NCBI RefSeq assembly: GCF_020740795.1
Contig: NC_067296.1
Coordinates: forward strand, 5,991,001-6,055,000
Origin: Apus apus
Taxonomy: Eukaryota > Chordata > Aves > Apodiformes > Apodidae
Direction of reading: 5' to 3'
DNA: 64,000 bases
This document shows, one piece after another, positions 57,901-64,000 of the stretch. The position numbers and the translations under genes were made by a program. The stretch's first letter is position 1; the number at the start of each line of letters is the position of its first letter. The notes under the pieces were generated by a model. It made no database searches. It saw only the letters and a list, made by a program, of their open reading frames with translations, and was not told the origin of the DNA.

Positions 57901-60900
57901 AACCAACCCATTCCTATTTATGTAATATGTCCCCATGAATAAAAATTGTATCAGTCCACAGTGTGGATCCCTACCTGATTTAGTTGGCTTTCCTTCTGGA
58001 CATGACTTCAAACAAGCTTTACACACAGCAGGGCAGCAGCTTCTGGGGAAGGAAAAGAAAATAAATGTAAGAAAATATGATCTGTGCTTTTGCTGGGAAG
58101 CAGAAAGTGCAGCTGCTTTTTCCACTGTCTTTGATAAGGACAACAAAGGGGAGGAGGGGGGTCTTGGCAGGGCTTGGGGAGGACAGGGATGCCAAGTGAA
58201 GGGCTGCAGGATGGTGGGGTATGTTTGGCACCTTCTCAGGAGGGCTTGTGCTAGTAGAGATTGGGCCTGCTGTGTTTAAGAGCAAGGGAAGTCCTGCCAT
58301 GGGCCTGGCTTCACAGAGAACTTCTCTTTAGTTCTGCTTCTCCTTTTTGCTGACCTCCCGTGGGTGTGCTGGGGGGAACTGAAGCAACTCGCTTCCCCCG
58401 ACCTGCACCACGGGGATACCCAGGGTATAAATGAATATTGGTTTGCAGCTCCACTGCCCTTTGGAGAAGTGGAACTTCCATACCAGCTATGCTAAGGCAA
58501 AAGAGGAAGTTTTATCTGGTACTTTTAGTATTAGCCATGTTGGATCTGCCTCCTGCTCCTTGGGTCTCTGCAGTTTGTGCACAGCTGTGTCTGCTCCTGC
58601 TGTCCCCGAGTCCCACTCAAAGACATTTCCCCTGTGGCCTTAACATCTGTGGGTGCATTGCAATCTCCAGACCTGCAGAGCCCAGCCAACAAGACACTTG
58701 CTTATTTTAGCAGCTGTTTCAGCTTTCAGACTTTTTGGAACATTATGGACTTTTTTTTTCACTTTGTCCCAGGGACAAACATTAGCAGAGCAGAAAGCAA
58801 GAGATGAACAGTTTAACCATATCAGCAATTCATCTGTCTGGCTCATCTGGGTTGATTACTACTCTGGCTGCAACTGGTCACCATCATTTTCCAAGCTGGG
58901 ACAGATCTGCAGCCTTTCTTTGTTTTCTTGACCCACTTTCAAAGCTCCCTAGTTGTTGGAGCTGACGACTTGCTGGCTCTGGCCCTGCTTCAAGGACAGG
59001 GCACTTGCTGCTTCTGTGTGTCACTGTGCCCATCTGTTAGAGCTATTAATACTTGCTCCCCTCTCTGGATGCCTCAAATATTTGTAAAGCACTTTCAGAT
59101 CTGCACATAACAGGCTTGCAGAAGTGGAAAATACTAATTATGATCATGACAGTAGGAAAACAAAGACACGGGGATTTAACAATATGCTTTTGTTAGTGTT
59201 TACCCCCTTTACAGTGAAGTGCTTGCTGGAAATGCTGGAACGGAAAAGAAACGATATTCCCACAACCTGGGAATATGCATTGCCCTTTTGGGGCACCAAG
59301 GAGGCAAACAAAAGCAGGAAGGAAGAAAGCCAGCTTTGGAAATCCACAAGTCTTTATTTGCCTCCTTTGCCTTCCTGCCTTGCTCTGGCTTCTGTGCTTT
59401 GCAGCCCCAGCAGTTAAACCTCCAGCATTTCAGATGCGTTGCAAGATACCTCGGAATACGTGGCCCTCTGCCAAGAGAGGCTTAAAGCAATTTGGGGAAA
59501 TGATGCTCTGAACTAAAGGTTATCACTCAGCGGCTCCATCCCTGATGGGATGTGGAGAGGAACCCCATTCTATCTCAAAAAAAAAGTTGACTTTTGGAGA
59601 CAAACTCTTTGGCACTTGGGTTTCCAACTCTGCAGCCCTGGCTTGATGTTTCTCCTCACAGCCCTAGCCTGGAGATCTGGAGCCTGCAAGTCAGAAGCTG
59701 AGTCCCTTCATCCATCCCCAAAGGCTCATTCCCTTCTGGCTCATCCAGCCCTGCTGCTCCCAGGGCAAAGGCCAGGCATTAGCACTGGGGGAGCTTGAAG
59801 AGTTGGATTTGTCCATGCAGTGTGACTAAGAAAGGTCTAGAGAAACTTGTTAAGGAACGTTTTCTACTTCCTCATCTAGTCCTATAACCCATCAAGATAC
59901 CCCTGATTATTGTGAGACCTTTATGGAAAGGTTCATAGGACAGTTGGATGGTCCACATGCCATCAAGAATGACCTAGGAGGGCACCACAATGATGCATGT
60001 GTTTGGGGTTCAGAGCCCGTCCATGTCTATCAGCTGTTACCCAACAGGAACAAGCACACAAAAAATCAGTGCTCTCAGCATTGCTTCAAAAGGCATATAT
60101 GTTCCCAAAAACCCCAGAATGCTTTTTGGCAGGATTCAGCATTATTCTACACAACAGCTGTGAGGGTGCTGCTTTTGATCCAGAGAGGAAATCCTTTCTG
60201 GTTTCAAGTAAGGTGATGGCAGCAGAGGGAAGGTCGTTCCCGTGTCTCTTGACTGCTGGGTAAACAACAGGCTGCATTCATTGTGGGTCAGAACAGGAGC
60301 CCAGTCCTCCCAGAGCAGACTGGGAGACTGCCTCAGTGAGGGCCCTGTCCCAGCAGCAGCTGGCATCCCTGGGCTCAGGGATGCAAGGGAACTTGTCATT
60401 GTCGCGGAATGTTTTTCATAAGTCACTCATTACTCTGAACCAGGAGGTTTTATAATCCTTAAAATGCAATATCCTCTTAATCATACCCAGGACTGTTTTG
60501 TTACCAAGATAACGACCTGATATCCATTAAAATGCCTCTGAGCTCTTTGTTCCAGCAGTATCTCGTGGCAATGAGCACCACAGATTAATTACACTTTGTG
60601 GAAACAGTAATTCCAGTGAATTGGGTGACGCTTCAGTGGGGATGTTTGGTTTATTATGTCACTGAGAATACCAACAGAGACTGGCATTTTGGTGCTTGCC
60701 AAGGAGTTCCTGAGGCAGGGGCTTGTGACCAGGAAGGTGCCAACATGAAGGAGCCATGCAGAAGAGCCTCTCCAGGGATGTGCTGGGTAGGAAAAGTTTG
60801 GGAACTTGCCATGCAAACCAGAAATGGGTGGTGTACAGTACATATCCCTGTAGGCTTGAAGGGGATGAGTTTTGAAACAGAGGAACAGGTGGTTCATAGT

Positions 60901-62904
60901 CCAAGTGCTGTTCTTCCTGCTTTAGGCTACAGGTGCCAGCTGAGTCCTGCAGAGATGTCTTGACCTCTCCAGCTGTCATCATGAGGAGCTGGGGGTAAAG
61001 TCCATGCAAGAGTTGAACCTTCCCTTCTCATGGGCTGGCAAGCCTTGGGAGCAGCTCCCATTATGACTTGGCTTTTTTTAATCATGGGCTAGAGACAAAT
61101 AAGCATGGGTGGTTTTTTCCTTCTCATTCTATCTAAAATGAGTATTGTGATGGAATATTTGTTTGCTGGGTCAGTCCATATATACAGCTTTAGTGACACT
61201 AAGGAAAACATTAAGAATGTGGAGAAACAACTGGATTTGGCTTTGAATGTGGAAATGGCAGAGGCCAAAACAAAGTGGAATACAAAGGCAAACAGAAAGC
61301 TGGATTGAAGTCTCTGCTGTTTCTTATGGACTTGTAGACTCATCTCTGATTCTGCCACAGACCTTGTGTGAGCCTGGGAAAACCATCAGCTTTATGTCTA
61401 GCCTCTGTAAAACAGGAATAATGCTGGTGTTTGGTTGCTCAGAGTGGAGGGACTAGTGCCCAGCAGTATGCTAAGGGAACTGGCTCCAAAAGGTGGGAGA
61501 TTAGAAAATGTGAGCAACTTGGAAAATGTTTTCCATGGTTATTGAGGGAGGTGGGAGGTAGGTTGTATGCTTGTGGTTATTTCTTTGAGCAGGCTCCAAA
61601 GTAGACATACCTTTCTTTGGCATAAGAGGATAAGGGGGAAAAGCAAAACTGTGTTCTAGCTCAGTGTGTGCCTGTACTCATCAGAACTGGCCACTGAGTA
61701 CAGAAATACTGGGTGGTTGGAAGATGCTATGGACATTCTTGGGTTTTCATCTCTCCATGGCCAAGCTGCCCATAGTAGGAGCCTATGTGCTATATTTAAT
61801 GGTCTCCAGTTCCTTAAGGTGCTGCTTAGTCTGCACTCTCTGGAAAGTGTTCCTGAAAATGATGACATGGGGCACTTGTACATCTTTGAGGAGCTTGGTC
61901 TGAAGGACTCGGTGCTCGAGGTACAACTGGTGCATCCCTGTTTGTAAATGGCAATTTAATTTACATCTCCATGAATTAATCTGGCCATGGAGGTTATCTT
62001 CATGCATCCTTCTTTCCAAAATGTCATCCCTCACAAGAGCAGAAACGTGACAATCTCAGTTGGGTGGCCACACATGAGCATGGTGGTCCTTTCCAGCCAA
62101 GAGTCTCAGAAGCCAAGGAATGCCCCACAGCTACCCAAGCCAGGCATGTCCATCTTGCCAGTGCAGAGCAAATAACCCAAAGCCCAGGGGCCTGCAGCCA
62201 TCTGATGGTCTCTGCCACCCCACCAAGCCATCCCCACTCCATGAGTCTCCTCTCATCCCTGCACTGCCACAGCATCCCCACTGTGGCTGCCTTCTGCTTG
62301 GTTGACCCCAGCGTGTCCTCCCATCTTGTGCCACCAGCCCAGCCACCCCGGGCATTACTTCTGGGTTCACAGCTGCTCTTGGCTCTTGTTCCGTGGACCC
62401 ATTTACCCCTTCCAAGCCAAGAGAAACATTGTCCAAATCCCCCTTTGGGGCCAAGGCATTACATGCATTTGAAGCTCACCCCTGCAACTCGCTACCAGCT
62501 GCCTGGGGGAATCCAGAGGGGCAAGAAAGACACCCAACTCCGAGGTGGAAGAATTCACAAAGCCTCCTGAGAATACCACCACACAGCAGTTCTTTTTTTA
62601 TCCTAAGTCTTTGCCTTTTAAAAACGTTTGCCTGGAAAGCTGGATGCCAGGGAGTCTCGGAACCCGCCTCCACGCCCTGCAAAGCCCTCGCCCGTGGCTG
62701 GCAGTGGGACCTGGGGCAGCCCTGCAGCTCCTGACAGCCCTCAGGACGGTTCCCACCACAGACAGCACACCGGGCGCCTGTCCCACAGGCTGGCAGCCGC
62801 TGCCAGGCGAGCACAGAGCCCAGAGCCGCCCTCACGCTGCAAGGGATTCCCTCCGGCGAGTGACTCGGAATAAACGGACACGCGGCAGAAATGAGGCCAG
62901 AAAT

Positions 62905-62931
62905 CCCCCCCGGGGGGGGGGGGGGGGGGGG
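62905..62931 (+). repeat. C7G20 homopolymer pair
   Basis: Seven C are followed directly by twenty G. Exact length is unreliable in any assembly. Confidence 0.9.
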
Positions 62932-63279
62932 TGTCACCGATCCACGGTCCTTTGTGGTTTCAAACCCCCGAGCCCGTTCGCCCTGCCAGCCCTTCGCAGC
63001 AAGTACCGAACTGCATCATTTTCCAAGCGAAAGAGCAACCGCCTCCCTGGCATCGCCCTGCGAACGGCTTCTCCAGGAATAAAAACAAAACCAACAACAA
63101 AACCGGGATGCAGCTCGGATCTTTTTCAGCCCACGGTTTGTGGGCAGCAAAAAAAAAAACAAAACAACAAACAAAACCTTCCCAGTTCCCAGTCAGCTCG
63201 GTAAAAAAGTGAACTGGACCTCCGAACAAATCGCCCCTCTAGCCCGGCTCCGGAGCCCGTGCCGGGGAGCAGCCCCTCC

Positions 63280-63455
63280 TGGCCACCGGGTCTCTCCCTC
63301 TCTCTTGGCCACTGGCCACCGGGTCTTTCCCTCTCTCCCTGGCCACCGGGTCTCTTGGCCACTGGCCACCGGGTCTCTCCCTCTCTCTTGGCCACTGGCC
63401 ACCGGGTCTCCCCCTCTCTCCCTGGCCACCGGGTCTCTTGGCCACTGGCCACCCC
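63280..63455 (+). repeat. Minisatellite with an 83-bp higher-order period
   Basis: TCTCTTGGCC starts at 63301, 63351, 63384 and 63434, alternating 50- and 33-bp steps that sum to 83 bp. The units share TGGCCACCGGGTCTC plus a CCCTCTCTC spacer. About two higher-order copies are present, starting 40 bp inside the inferred PKIG intron 1. Confidence 0.8.
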
Positions 63456-63496
63456 AGCCCATCGCCGGCCCCACACGCAGCCTGCCCAGCCCTTAC

Positions 63497-63740
63497 CTAC
63501 GGCCACCCCGGCTCCCGCTGCTTCTCCAATCCCAAATTCCGTGGTCCTGCTGCCGGGGAAGGAACGGAGCTTAAATTCCAGCCTCCCGGGGTCCCTGCCC
63601 GGGGTGGCCAAGCAGCCCAGCCGGCCGGGGAGCCGCAGGCAGTTTCAGACTCGCAGTTTCCTTGTGCTGGGAGCTGCTAAATGAAGTTGCACTTCTGGGG
63701 CCGAGGGGCGTGTTCTCCTCCCCTCCCGGCTCCGTCCCTG
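63497..63740 (-). other. PKIG: Putative non-coding exon 1 of PKIG
   Basis: The 3' boundary is the consensus donor at 63497/63496. The 5' boundary is unknown and is set here arbitrarily below the CCAAT and CRE-like sites. Human PKIG also begins with non-coding exons and a long first intron. Confidence 0.4.
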
Positions 63741-64000
63741 CCCGCTGTAATCCAATGCTCATCCCGATGATGTCAAGCTCGGCTCCTACTTTACCATCGG
63801 CAGGAGGGATCCGCTTCCTTTTTCGCGGCGATCTTTTGTTCCTCTTCGCCGTGTCAGCCCGTCTCCCGGCAGCGGCATCTGCCCGCACGTCCCTCCCTCC
63901 TGCCCGCAGCTTCTCCCGCAGCGCTTCCCGATGCTCGTCCCTGCTGTGTCCTGCCGTCCGTCCGTCCGGGCAACAGGCACCACCGCACCCCTCGGGTATT

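Larger units (their letters stand above)
48535..63496 (-). other. PKIG: PKIG intron 1 (inferred)
   Basis: About 15 kb between the putative first-exon donor and the first coding exon. No coding exon of another gene was recognised. Contents seen are a G12 run (51332-51343), a CTGT microsatellite (54901-54936), a T13 run near 57811, a C7G20 run (62905-62931) and an 83-bp higher-order repeat (63280-63455). Additional non-coding PKIG exons could be hidden here. Confidence 0.55.
62640..64000. promoter_or_regulatory. PKIG: CpG island at the right edge; probable PKIG promoter
   Basis: CpG-dense sequence runs to the window end. A strong minus-strand donor (CGTAG|GTAAGG) is at 63497/63496. Upstream of it are CCAAT at 63752-63756 and a CRE-like TGATGTCA at 63768-63775. 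In human, PKIG and SERINC3 start in opposite directions, so this island could also serve a plus-strand gene beyond 64000; no such exon is visible. Confidence 0.6.

Noticed and set aside
63126-63611. 161-residue Arg/Gly/Pro-rich open frame on the minus strand
   Set aside because: It starts at a TTG, not ATG, crosses the strong donor at 63497 and then reads through the 83-bp repeat.
63500-64000. First exon of SERINC3 on the plus strand
   Set aside because: The order of genes in human predicts it beyond this edge, but no coding start or donor on the plus strand is convincing here.

Overview
This window is vertebrate nuclear DNA, most likely from a bird. It has long non-coding stretches, GT-AG introns, AATAAA poly(A) signals, CpG islands and GC-rich minisatellites, and no bacterial-type gene packing. 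Three protein-coding genes can be rebuilt exon by exon. CCN5 (WISP2) is on the minus strand (coding 6498 down to 2658, 4 exons, 249 aa). ADA, adenosine deaminase, is on the plus strand (coding 24685 to 43333, 11 exons, 359 aa). PKIG, the gamma PKA inhibitor, is on the minus strand (coding 48508 down to 47245, 2 coding exons, 76 aa). This is the neighbourhood of human 20q13.12 in inverted orientation. The compact introns, isochore-like GC content and one LTR-like segment that resembles songbird repeats suggest a bird, possibly a passerine; that last step is inference.

Layout. 1-1040 is non-genic. 1040-6.6 kb is CCN5, read right to left, with a TATA promoter near 6.6 kb. 6.7-24.4 kb is the CCN5-ADA intergenic region; both genes point away from it. 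It holds several candidate regulatory clusters, homopurine tracts, an orphan CpG island with a 38-bp minisatellite (16.2-16.8 kb) and a candidate solo LTR (17.8-18.3 kb). 24.5-45.0 kb is ADA, with a CpG-island promoter, a 7-kb first intron and a 3'UTR of about 1.6 kb. 45.0-46.4 kb is the short gap between the convergent ends of ADA and PKIG. 46.4-63.9 kb is PKIG, with a 15-kb first intron and a probable non-coding first exon ending at 63497 inside a CpG island that runs to the window edge.

Function. ADA removes adenosine and deoxyadenosine. PKIG blocks the PKA catalytic subunit and carries it out of the nucleus. CCN5 is a secreted matricellular protein that lacks the family's C-terminal cystine-knot domain. 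ADA and PKIG act on the same adenosine to cAMP to PKA axis, but nothing in the sequence shows that they are co-regulated.

I found no novel multi-gene system. The most interesting observations are a perfect, phase-correct splice donor inside the last CCN5 coding exon, at the place where other CCN genes splice to the missing domain; the motif set of the CCN5 promoter; an LTR-like element ending next to a strong splice donor; and several tandem-repeat blocks placed at promoters and exon edges.
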